The notes under the pieces were generated by a model. The model was given only the letters and a program-made list of their open reading frames with translations. It did not search any database and was not told where the DNA came from. Positions 16,508 through 24,124 of a stretch of 44,675 nucleotides of DNA are shown piece by piece. Made by a program: the position numbers and the translations under genes. How positions within the stretch are numbered: the first letter of the stretch is position 1; each line of letters opens with the position of its first letter. The DNA comes from Anaerolineae bacterium. Its GTDB lineage: Bacteria; Pseudomonadota; Alphaproteobacteria; DSM-16000; Inquilinaceae. The stretch is from the NCBI GenBank assembly GCA_028285185.1, contig JANQQD010000349.1, positions 1-44,675 on the forward strand. The letters are read 5' to 3'.

Positions 16508-17044
16508 ATGCTGTCTTTCTCGGCCCGTGCCGGCCACAGACGACGCCATGTCGTGATCGGTCTTGCCCTGATCCTGCCCTTGATTGCTGCCGCGTCGCGG
16601 GGGGTTGCCGAAGACAACAGCTATCTCGGCATCTTCGGCAACTGGGAAGCCAGAGTGTTCCAGTCGGAAGATGACGGGCGGCAATGTGCGGCCCGGGCCC
16701 TTCACGCTGCGTTGGTCGATGGCGACGTCCTCTGGGTCTTCAACACCGCGTCGCAGAGCACGTTGCACGACGGCTATCTGGCGGTGGACCGGCGGCTGGG
16801 CGCGGGCGCCAGCTCCGCCCATATCGAAATCGACGACGGCCGGCATTTCCCGCTGCTGCGCGGCCATGATCTGCATTTCTACAACGCCGCAGCCGACGGA
16901 CCCGAGATCCTATCGGCGATGCAACGCCGCCTCGCCCTGTCGCTGGTGCTGGATATGGAGGGTGGCCAAGCCGTCTCGATCCCGGTGTCGCTGATCGGCT
17001 TTACGCGCGCATCCGACACCGCACGCCTGGCATGCGAATTCTGA
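16508..17044 (+). CDS. Secreted protein resembling invasion-associated locus B (IalB) proteins
   Basis: A 178-residue protein with a signal peptide (HVVIGLALILPLIAAASRGVA). The mature part begins with FGNWEARVFQSEDDGRQCAARA. It continues with a pattern of short beta-strand segments, a DDGRHFPL segment and SIPVSLIGFTRA near the C-terminus. This arrangement resembles the IalB family of small periplasmic proteins, whose role is poorly defined. The match is by pattern only. The ATG at 16508 begins the signal peptide; a GTG at 16469 would add 13 residues. Confidence 0.65.
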   Translation: MLSFSARAGHRRRHVVIGLALILPLIAAASRGVAEDNSYLGIFGNWEARVFQSEDDGRQCAARALHAALVDGDVLWVFNTASQSTLHDGYLAVDRRLGAGASSAHIEIDDGRHFPLLRGHDLHFYNAAADGPEILSAMQRRLALSLVLDMEGGQAVSIPVSLIGFTRASDTARLACEF

Positions 17045-17146
17045 AGGGGGGTCAGGTTGCGCTGCACCGTTAGGTGCGGTATCCGATAGCCGGTGGTCGC
17101 CGGAAGCGGCGACACCCCTCACAGCGACATGAAACGGCAACCAGCC

Positions 17147-18292
17147 ATGGCAAGCCAGGCCATATTGTGCAATGCGCGCCTGGTCACCCGCGACGATGTG
17201 GTGGCGGGCACGGTCGTGGTGCGCGACGGCTTGATTGCCGATATCGACGGCGGTACGTCCACCGCCCCCGGCGCCATCGATCTCGACGGTGACTTCCTGA
17301 TACCGGGTCTGATCGAGCTGCACACCGACAATCTGGAAAAGCACGTGGCGCCGCGACCCGGCGTGTGGTGGCCGGGATTGACGGCGATGGTGGCGCACGA
17401 TGCTCAGGTCGCCGCCAGCGGCATCACCACCGTCTTCGACGCCCTTACCCTGGGCGACCGCTACCGCACGGAAGACCAGGCCGCAGCGCTGGACGATCTG
17501 ATCGGTGCCGTGAAGGAAGCCGGAAGTCGCGGTCTCTTGCGGTCGGAGCATCGGCTGCATCTGCGTTGTGAAGTCAGCTTCGCCGGGGTCCTCGACCTCT
17601 ATGCCCCCTTGGTGGAAGACCCTGCCGTCGGCCTCATTTCGCTGATGGATCACACGCCGGGGTCGCGCCAGTTCGCGGACGTGGAGAAGTACAAAGAGCT
17701 CTATCAGCTCGGCCGGCATCTGAGCGACAGCGAGGTCGAAACGCATATTGGCCAGCTTGTGGCGGATCAGAAGCAGTACAGCACGCACCACAGACAGCAG
17801 ATTGCAGCCAGCGCCCATGCCCTAGGCAAGGTGCTTGCCAGCCACGACGACGCCTGCCGCGACCATATCGATGAGGCGAAGCGCGACAATGTCGTGATCG
17901 CGGAGTTCCCCACATCGATGGAAGCGGCCGCGGCTGCGCGCGAACAGGGCCTGCAGATCCTGATGGGGTCGCCCAACCTGCTGCGGGGCGGTTCGCACTC
18001 CGGCAATATCGCTGCGGCGGACCTTGCCCGTGCCGGTCTCTTGGACATCCTTTCGTCCGACTATTACCCGGCCAGCCTGATCATCGCGGCCTTCCGCCTC
18101 GCGGATGACGACTTCGGCATTCCACTGCCCGATGCAATCGCTACGGTTACAGCGACCCCGGCCAGGGCGGCGGGCCTGGACGACAGGGGCGAGATCGCCA
18201 TCGGCCGCAGGGCGGATATGGTACGGGTCCATTGCGCGGCAGACCTTCCGCTGGTCCGCGGTGTCTGGCGCGCCGGCGAACGCGTGGCCTGA
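17147..18292 (+). CDS. phnM: Alpha-D-ribose 1-methylphosphonate 5-triphosphate diphosphatase PhnM
   Basis: Amidohydrolase-fold enzyme of the C-P lyase route. It removes diphosphate from ribose 1-methylphosphonate 5-triphosphate before C-P bond cleavage. The protein is 381 residues from the ATG at 17147, which aligns with the usual start (ILCNARLVTRDDVVAGTVVV). Metal-binding residues appear in PGLIELHTDNLEKH, and conserved blocks MDHTPGSRQF, MGSPNLLRGGSHSGN and LSSDYYPASL follow. The end (GEIAIGRRADMVRV) is typical of the superfamily. The rest of the C-P lyase genes (phnG-L) are not in the window. It is followed 11 bases later by the DUF1045 gene. Confidence 0.92.
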   Translation: MASQAILCNARLVTRDDVVAGTVVVRDGLIADIDGGTSTAPGAIDLDGDFLIPGLIELHTDNLEKHVAPRPGVWWPGLTAMVAHDAQVAASGITTVFDALTLGDRYRTEDQAAALDDLIGAVKEAGSRGLLRSEHRLHLRCEVSFAGVLDLYAPLVEDPAVGLISLMDHTPGSRQFADVEKYKELYQLGRHLSDSEVETHIGQLVADQKQYSTHHRQQIAASAHALGKVLASHDDACRDHIDEAKRDNVVIAEFPTSMEAAAAAREQGLQILMGSPNLLRGGSHSGNIAAADLARAGLLDILSSDYYPASLIIAAFRLADDDFGIPLPDAIATVTATPARAAGLDDRGEIAIGRRADMVRVHCAADLPLVRGVWRAGERVA

Positions 18293-18303
18293 CGGCGCCG
18301 CCC

Positions 18304-18987
18304 TTGCCCCGCTACGCCATCTATTTCGCACCGCAGCCGGGCAGTGCCCTGGATCGCTTCGGTCGACACTGGCTCGGGCGGGATGCCTGGACTGACACGG
18401 CGCTGGATCAGCCGTCGATCGCACGCGTCGATCTGGCGTCGGCAACGGCATTTCCGCGGCGATACGGCTTTCATGCGACCCTGAAGGCACCGTTTGTGCT
18501 GAAGCAGACGGCAAGTGAGGCTGAGCTTCTGGAGGCCTTTGATGGCTTTGCCACGCGGCGTCCGCCGGTTGAGGCTGCACCCCTGTGCCTTGCGACTTTG
18601 GGTGACTTCCTGGCATTGGTGCCGTCGTCCCCCTGCCCGGCAATCGATGTGTTGGCAGCAGACTGCGTCAGGGGGTTCGAGCCGCTCAGGGCACCGCTTT
18701 CCGACGCCGACAGACAGCGCCGGCTGAAATCGCCACTCTCGGAGAAGCAGCGAGCCTATCTGGAGGCTTGGGGCTATCCCTATGTGTTCGAGGAGTTCAG
18801 GTTTCACATGACGCTCACGGGCCCGCTTGCCCGCGAGCATCGCGACCTCATTGAACCTGAACTGCGACCACGCTTGGTCGACGCGATCGGGGGGCCGTTC
18901 GTGATGGATTGCCTGGTCGTGTCCAAACAGGCGTCCCCGGACGAACCCTTCCGCATTATCGCCTCGCAGCCACTGCAGGGCGCGTGA
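18304..18987 (+). CDS. DUF1045 family 2H-phosphoesterase-like protein of phosphonate metabolism
   Basis: A 227-residue protein with two H-x-T motifs, FHATLKAPF and FHMTLTGPL, the signature of the 2H phosphoesterase (2',5' RNA ligase-like) superfamily. DUF1045 proteins are commonly encoded near phn genes, and their reaction is not settled. The N-terminus PRYAIYFAPQPGSALDRFG matches family starts, which points to TTG 18304 as the initiation codon. The longer ATG frame from 18232 would run inside phnM. No ribosome-binding site is evident, so coupling to phnM is likely. It converges with the next minus-strand gene eight bases away. Confidence 0.85.
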   Translation: MPRYAIYFAPQPGSALDRFGRHWLGRDAWTDTALDQPSIARVDLASATAFPRRYGFHATLKAPFVLKQTASEAELLEAFDGFATRRPPVEAAPLCLATLGDFLALVPSSPCPAIDVLAADCVRGFEPLRAPLSDADRQRRLKSPLSEKQRAYLEAWGYPYVFEEFRFHMTLTGPLAREHRDLIEPELRPRLVDAIGGPFVMDCLVVSKQASPDEPFRIIASQPLQGA

Positions 18988-18995
18988 CGGCGGTC

Positions 18996-19496
18996 CTAGG
19001 GATCGAACCGTTTGCGCGCGAAGGCGACTGCCAAGGTCCGCAGACTGTCGGCGTGCCGCTGGCCGGCGTGGTGCTCTTTCGCTGAGGATCCGTGCAGCAG
19101 CGCCGTCATGCCGCGCGGCGGCTCCACGGCACCGCCGAACCGCTCGCCCATACGATCGACCACCGAATCGAGGGATACTTTGGCCGCCGGTTTATTGCGC
19201 TTCGGCGCCGCGGCACGCGGTGTTGCCTGCTTTCCCGCATGCCGATCGACGGCATCGGCGACAATGGCGCGGATATGCGGGCCCACCAGCATCCGAAGCA
19301 GCCGCTCGTCGCGCCCGGCCCACTGCAGCACAAGGCGCTTGGCACGCAACGGATCCCCTTCCGACTGCGCCAGAGCGTCGTGAATGCGTTCGGTCAGGTA
19401 CGTGGTCGAGGGCATCCGGACGGTCATCTCTGGAATGGACTGCACCAACAATCCAGCCACGCCCGTTAACAAATCCCTTCCCTTAATGCTGACCAT
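18996..19496 (-). CDS. Uncharacterised alphaproteobacterial protein
   Basis: A 166-residue protein of unknown function. The segment TTYLTERIHDALAQSEGDPLRAKRLVLQWAGRDERLLRMLVGPHIRAIVADAV forms a plausible small helical domain that I associate with hypothetical proteins of related bacteria. The second half is basic and Ala/Pro-rich (KRNKPAAKVSLD) and then polar. No signal peptide or catalytic motif is visible. The ATG at 19496 is the longest start; an ATG at 19415 directly before the conserved-looking block is an alternative. Confidence 0.6.
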   Translation of the reverse strand: MVSIKGRDLLTGVAGLLVQSIPEMTVRMPSTTYLTERIHDALAQSEGDPLRAKRLVLQWAGRDERLLRMLVGPHIRAIVADAVDRHAGKQATPRAAAPKRNKPAAKVSLDSVVDRMGERFGGAVEPPRGMTALLHGSSAKEHHAGQRHADSLRTLAVAFARKRFDP

Positions 19497-19592
19497 TTCC
19501 GCTGATCAAGGATCCACCGCAGATACTGCAGGGTTGCCGGGGCCAATTTCTGCTACGCTGGCGGTGAATTTGATTGGGCGGCCCTGGGTCCA

Positions 19593-20249
19593 ATGAGGCT
19601 GGACTATTTCTTCGATTTCGCCTGCCCCTGGTGCTTCATCGGCAAGCGTCGGCTCGAACGGGCGATTGCATTGCGCGAGCCGGCGCATGTGGAGCTGCAT
19701 TGGCAGCCGTTCCTGCTGTCACCACCCCGGGCCAAACCAGCGGGACGGACAGCGGGCGGCAGCACTGTTCGGGCGCGCCACCCGCTGCGCGGTCGCGACC
19801 TCCATGCAGCGGTATCCGAAGCGGCCGCGACGGAAGGCCTTGTTCTCCATCTCGATCGAATCGACAGGCCGCTCAATACGCTGGCCGCACACAGGCTCGT
19901 CCGCTATGCGATTGCCCACCGTCTGTCGGCGACGGACATGGTGGACCGCACTTTCCAGGCGCATTTCCAGCATCAGCTGGATATCGGGGATCTGGGCGTG
20001 CTGGCCGATATCGGCTTTGAAGCTGGTCTGGAGCGGGCGGATCTGCTGGCCTTCCTTGCGAACCGCAGTGAAGAAAGGACGGTTCTGGCATCCGATGCAA
20101 GCGCACGGCGCATCGGGATACATGCCATCCCCTGCGTCGTAATAGACCGCCGATTTGCCGCCGCCGGTGCGCAAGAGCCGCGGGTCTATCTGCCGCTTCT
20201 GGACATCGCAGCCTCGCGTGCTCCTGCACCCGTCCCGGGGCCTGAGTGA
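19593..20249 (+). CDS. DsbA-family thioredoxin-fold oxidoreductase (FrnE-like)
   Basis: A 218-residue protein without signal peptide, so probably cytoplasmic. It begins with RLDYFFDFACPWCFIGKRRLE, giving a C11-P-W-C14 active site as in the DsbA/FrnE/2-hydroxychromene-2-carboxylate isomerase group. An inserted helical domain follows, then the cis-proline segment GIHAIPCVVIDRRF near the C-terminus. The reaction may be thiol-disulphide exchange or a glutathione-dependent isomerisation; the intact CxxC favours the first. It converges with mfd, leaving a 34-base gap. Confidence 0.87.
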   Translation: MRLDYFFDFACPWCFIGKRRLERAIALREPAHVELHWQPFLLSPPRAKPAGRTAGGSTVRARHPLRGRDLHAAVSEAAATEGLVLHLDRIDRPLNTLAAHRLVRYAIAHRLSATDMVDRTFQAHFQHQLDIGDLGVLADIGFEAGLERADLLAFLANRSEERTVLASDASARRIGIHAIPCVVIDRRFAAAGAQEPRVYLPLLDIAASRAPAPVPGPE

Positions 20250-20283
20250 ACGCGACAATGCCGCCCGCAGGCCCCGTCGCCGG

Positions 20284-23200
20284 TCAGGTCGTCAGCCCCA
20301 CCAGTTCATCCACCATGCGCGCGACGCCCTTCATGCGCTTTGCCGCGTTCGACCATGGCCGCATCAGCACCAGTCGATGGTCGGGCCGTATCTTCGCAGC
20401 ACCCAGCTGCTTCTGCACATAGGCCACAAGCTTTTCGGGATTGGCGAAGATGTTGTCCCGGAACTGGATGACCGCGCCCTTGGGACCCGCTTCCAGCCTC
20501 TCGATACCGGCAGTCCGACACTGGCGTTTCAGCCCGATCACCGCCAGCAGGTTGTCCACCTCAGCGGGCAGGTCGCCAAACCGATCGATCAACTCCGCAG
20601 CAAAGCCCTCGATTTCCGCATGATCCACGAGCTTCGCGATGCGCCGATAGATGTCCAGGCGGATTTCGAGGTCGGCGATGTAGGTTTCGGGGATCAGCAC
20701 GGGCATGCCCAGATGTATGGACGGTGTCCACCCCTCCTCCTCGATCCCGGTCAGTTCCCCGCGCCGCGCCGCCGCCACGGCTTCTTCCAGCATCTGCTGA
20801 TACAGTTCCATCCCCACTTCGCGAATGTGGCCTGACTGCTCCTCGCCCAACAGGTTTCCGGCACCGCGTATGTCCAGGTCGTGACTTGCCAGCGTGAATC
20901 CAGCGCCGAGCGTGTCGAGTGTGTCGATAACATGCAGCCGCTGCACCGCCGCGGCGGACAGGGGTCGACGGCTGGAATAGGTCAGATAGGCGTATCCGCG
21001 AACCTTCGACCGGCCGATCCTGCCGCGCAGCTGGTAGAGCTGTGACAGGCCAAACATGTCCGATCTGTGCAGAATCAACGTGTTGGCCGACGGAATGTCC
21101 AGCCCACTCTCAACGATCGTCGTGCAGAGCAGGATGTCGAACCGACCTTCGTAGAAGTCGGTCATGACACCTTCCAGGACGCTCGGGGCCATCCTGCCAT
21201 GGGCCACCGCGACCTTGATCTCCGGCACCAGCCGCTTCAGCGACTCAAGCACACCGTCCAGGTCATCGATTCGGGGGCAAACATAATAGGTCTGACCACC
21301 GCGGAAGTGCTCCCGCATGATCGCCTCGCGCACGATCACTGGGTCGTACGGCAGGACGAATGTCCGGACGGCTAGGCGGTCGACCGGCGGCGTGGCGATC
21401 AGCGACAGTTCGCGCACGCCGGCCAGGGCGAGCTGCAGGGTTCGGGGAATGGGCGTGGCCGTCAGGGTCAGCACATGCACGTTTGTGGCGAGTTCCTTGA
21501 GCCGTTCCTTCTGTTTAACGCCGAAATGCTGTTCTTCGTCGACGATCAGGAGGCCGAGGCGCTTGAACGCCACGGTCTTGGACAACAGCGCATGGGTGCC
21601 GACGATGATGTCGACGGAGCCGTCCCTCAGCCCGTCCCGCACCTGCTTGGCGTCCTTCGCAGACACCATCCGCGACAAGTGCTCCACCCTGATGGGGAAG
21701 CCCCGGAAGCGGTCCTGAAAGGTGCGGAAATGCTGGCGTGCCAGCAGTGTCGTTGGTACCACGACGGCCACCTGCTGGCTGTTGGCGGCGGCGATGAAGG
21801 CTGCTCGCAGCGCCACCTCCGTCTTGCCGAAGCCCACATCGCCGCAGATCAGGCGGTCCATCGGCCGGCCGGTGGCAAGGTCTTCGATCACCTGATCGAT
21901 GGCTTGAACCTGGTCGTCCGTCTCCGGATAGGGAAAACGCGCGGAGAATTCGTCATAGAGCCCGGCGGGCGGCGCCTGCGCCGGCGTCTCGCACAGCGAC
22001 CGCTGTGCCGCCAGGCGGACCAGGGCCTCCGCCATGTCCTTCAGGCGGCGCTTGACGCGCGCCTTTCGGGCCTGCCAGCCGGCGCCGCCAAGCTTGTCCA
22101 AGGCGACGCCGGCATCTTCGGAGCCGAAGCGCGACAGCACCTCGATATTTTCAACTGGCACGAACAGCTTGTCGTTGTCGGCATAGACCAGGCGCAGGCA
22201 ATCATGCGGCGCGCCGGAAACCGTAAGCGTTTCCAGCCCTTGGTATCGTCCGATGCCGTGTTCGGCGTGGACGACGAGATCCCCGGTCGACAGGCCCGAA
22301 ACCTCGGCGATGAAATTGTCGGCGCGGCGCTTGCGGCGCGCCGGGCGCGCCAGGCGATCGCCCAGGATGTCCTGTTCTGTGACAACGGCGACATCCTGAG
22401 CTGCAAATCCCGATTCCAGCGGCAAGACCGCCAGCACGACACGTCGGGCAGGCCAATCCGCAGCTTCGGGCCAAGTCTCCGCCGGGGCCAGATCTTTCAG
22501 TCCGTGATCGCGCAGCAGTGTACCGAGCCGGTCGCGCGTGCCGGCGCTGTAGCCGGCCACGATCACGCGGCACCGGCCATCCATCAGCGACGACACATGA
22601 TCGCGCACCGCATCGAAGATGTTGGTGTCGGCCTTGGCACGCGCCTCGGCGAAATCCCGCCCCTTGCGCGCGCCACCCTCGATCGCATCGGCACCGGGAA
22701 GCGCAGCAAACGGCGAATGGGCGAAGACGGTTCCGCCTTCGAGCAGGTCGGTCCATTCCCGTTCCGAGAGGTATAAGCTGTCGGCCGGCAGCGGCTTATA
22801 GAGCGTGGCATCATCCGCGCCCTTGGCCTGCTGCATCATGGCTCTGGCCTCATGGAACTCGGCCACCTGCTGCAGTCGTGCCGCAACCGCGTCTTCGGCC
22901 TGATGATCCAGCGAGAGGTCGGCCCCGGGCAGATAGTCGGGCAGCGTCGCCATCCGGTCGTGGAACAGCGGCAGCCAGTGCTCCATGCCGATGTACCGCC
23001 GCCCCTCGCTGACCGCCTCATAGAGCGGATCCGTGCCGGCCACGGCCCCGAAATGGGCACGATAGGCGGAGCGGAACCGCGCGATGGACTCCGGATCCAG
23101 GGTGAGCTCGCTCATGGGCCGAAGATCGGCGCTGTCGGCGGGTCCCGTGGTCCGCTGCGTCATGGGATCGAAGGCGCGGATGGCCTCGATCTCATCGCCG

Positions 23201-23769
23201 AACAGGTCGAGCCGAACCGGTTCCGCGCGGCCGGGGGGCCAGATATCGATGATACCGCCACGTACCGCCAGTTCGCCCGGCTCCCGGACGGTCTGCGTCC
23301 TGGTGTAGCCCTGCCTGGCGACAAAGGCGTTGAAGGCGTCCAGGTCGAACCTGGCACCCGACCGGATCTCGAATGTCGTTCCGGCGAAGACGGTTGCTGG
23401 CGGAACCCTCTGCAGCAGGGCGTTGACCGTTGTCAGCACCAGCCTGGGCGCCGCCCGCTCTCGGCCCTCCGACGCGGCCAGCTGTGAGAGGACGCCGATC
23501 CGTCGGCTGACGATCTCAGGGTTCGGCGACACCCGGTCGTAAGGCAGGCAATCCCAGGCCGGGAAGCTGACGACCTCCAGGTCGGGCTGGAAGAAGGCCA
23601 CGGATTGCGCCAGGCGGGCCATCCGGGCATCGTCCAGCGCCACATGCAGCACGCCGCGGCCGCCGGCCCGTTCGGCAAGCTGCGCGATCAGGCGGGCGTC
23701 CTGACCTTCCGGGGAGCCGGCAAGCAGCGTCCGCCGTCCGGCAGAGATATCGATGGGAAGGTCCGGCAC
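20284..23769 (-). CDS. mfd: Transcription-repair coupling factor Mfd
   Basis: A cytoplasmic translocase that removes RNA polymerase stalled at DNA damage and recruits UvrA. The 1161-residue protein is of normal length. The N-terminal UvrB-like region (about 1-340) includes the VSFPAWDCLPYDRVSPN segment. The RNA-polymerase interaction domain (about 490-560) has GDLVVHAEHGIGRYQGLE and LFVPVENIEVLSRFG. The helicase motor has Walker A GDVGFGKT at 643-650, DEEQHFG, TATPIPRTLQLAL and QLRGRIGRS. A C-terminal TRCF domain ends the protein. Translation starts at GTG 23769. It lies 17 bases after sdhE, a common alphaproteobacterial neighbour. Confidence 0.97.
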   Translation of the reverse strand: MPDLPIDISAGRRTLLAGSPEGQDARLIAQLAERAGGRGVLHVALDDARMARLAQSVAFFQPDLEVVSFPAWDCLPYDRVSPNPEIVSRRIGVLSQLAASEGRERAAPRLVLTTVNALLQRVPPATVFAGTTFEIRSGARFDLDAFNAFVARQGYTRTQTVREPGELAVRGGIIDIWPPGRAEPVRLDLFGDEIEAIRAFDPMTQRTTGPADSADLRPMSELTLDPESIARFRSAYRAHFGAVAGTDPLYEAVSEGRRYIGMEHWLPLFHDRMATLPDYLPGADLSLDHQAEDAVAARLQQVAEFHEARAMMQQAKGADDATLYKPLPADSLYLSEREWTDLLEGGTVFAHSPFAALPGADAIEGGARKGRDFAEARAKADTNIFDAVRDHVSSLMDGRCRVIVAGYSAGTRDRLGTLLRDHGLKDLAPAETWPEAADWPARRVVLAVLPLESGFAAQDVAVVTEQDILGDRLARPARRKRRADNFIAEVSGLSTGDLVVHAEHGIGRYQGLETLTVSGAPHDCLRLVYADNDKLFVPVENIEVLSRFGSEDAGVALDKLGGAGWQARKARVKRRLKDMAEALVRLAAQRSLCETPAQAPPAGLYDEFSARFPYPETDDQVQAIDQVIEDLATGRPMDRLICGDVGFGKTEVALRAAFIAAANSQQVAVVVPTTLLARQHFRTFQDRFRGFPIRVEHLSRMVSAKDAKQVRDGLRDGSVDIIVGTHALLSKTVAFKRLGLLIVDEEQHFGVKQKERLKELATNVHVLTLTATPIPRTLQLALAGVRELSLIATPPVDRLAVRTFVLPYDPVIVREAIMREHFRGGQTYYVCPRIDDLDGVLESLKRLVPEIKVAVAHGRMAPSVLEGVMTDFYEGRFDILLCTTIVESGLDIPSANTLILHRSDMFGLSQLYQLRGRIGRSKVRGYAYLTYSSRRPLSAAAVQRLHVIDTLDTLGAGFTLASHDLDIRGAGNLLGEEQSGHIREVGMELYQQMLEEAVAAARRGELTGIEEEGWTPSIHLGMPVLIPETYIADLEIRLDIYRRIAKLVDHAEIEGFAAELIDRFGDLPAEVDNLLAVIGLKRQCRTAGIERLEAGPKGAVIQFRDNIFANPEKLVAYVQKQLGAAKIRPDHRLVLMRPWSNAAKRMKGVARMVDELVGLTT

Positions 23770-23786
23770 GGGAGGACAGCCCTGGT

Positions 23787-24074
23787 TCAGACAAAACGCT
23801 CCGTCAGCTTGTGCTGGCGCAGCAACTGCATGATATCGGTTTCGAATTCCGCCGGCGTCGGTGCCATTCCGACCAGCCAGTCCCAGAGGTCGGGGTCCGC
23901 GACCTCCAGCAATACCGCATAGCGCTCAAGCTGCGGACGGTCGAAGGTCTCAAGATAGCGGTCGGCGAACGAACCGAGCAACAGGTCGGCCTCACGCGTG
24001 CCGCGATGCCAACTGCGAAATCGTAATTGTCGCCGGCGATCTCCGTCGGATAACGGTTCCCCGTCCGCGGTCAT
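23787..24074 (-). CDS. sdhE: FAD assembly factor SdhE (succinate dehydrogenase flavinylation)
   Basis: A 95-residue soluble protein that promotes covalent FAD attachment to SdhA. The RGxxE motif is present as R24-G-T-R-E28 within SWHRGTREADLLLGSFA, followed by DLWDWLVGM, both typical of the family. The length is normal. It is divergent from recG with a 50-base gap and upstream of mfd on the same strand, a known gene neighbourhood in Rhodospirillales-like genomes. Confidence 0.94.
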   Translation of the reverse strand: MTADGEPLSDGDRRRQLRFRSWHRGTREADLLLGSFADRYLETFDRPQLERYAVLLEVADPDLWDWLVGMAPTPAEFETDIMQLLRQHKLTERFV

Positions 24075-24124
24075 GGGACGCCCCTGTGCTTTGCTGATCA
24101 GTTTGTGGATATAGACTTCGGCCG

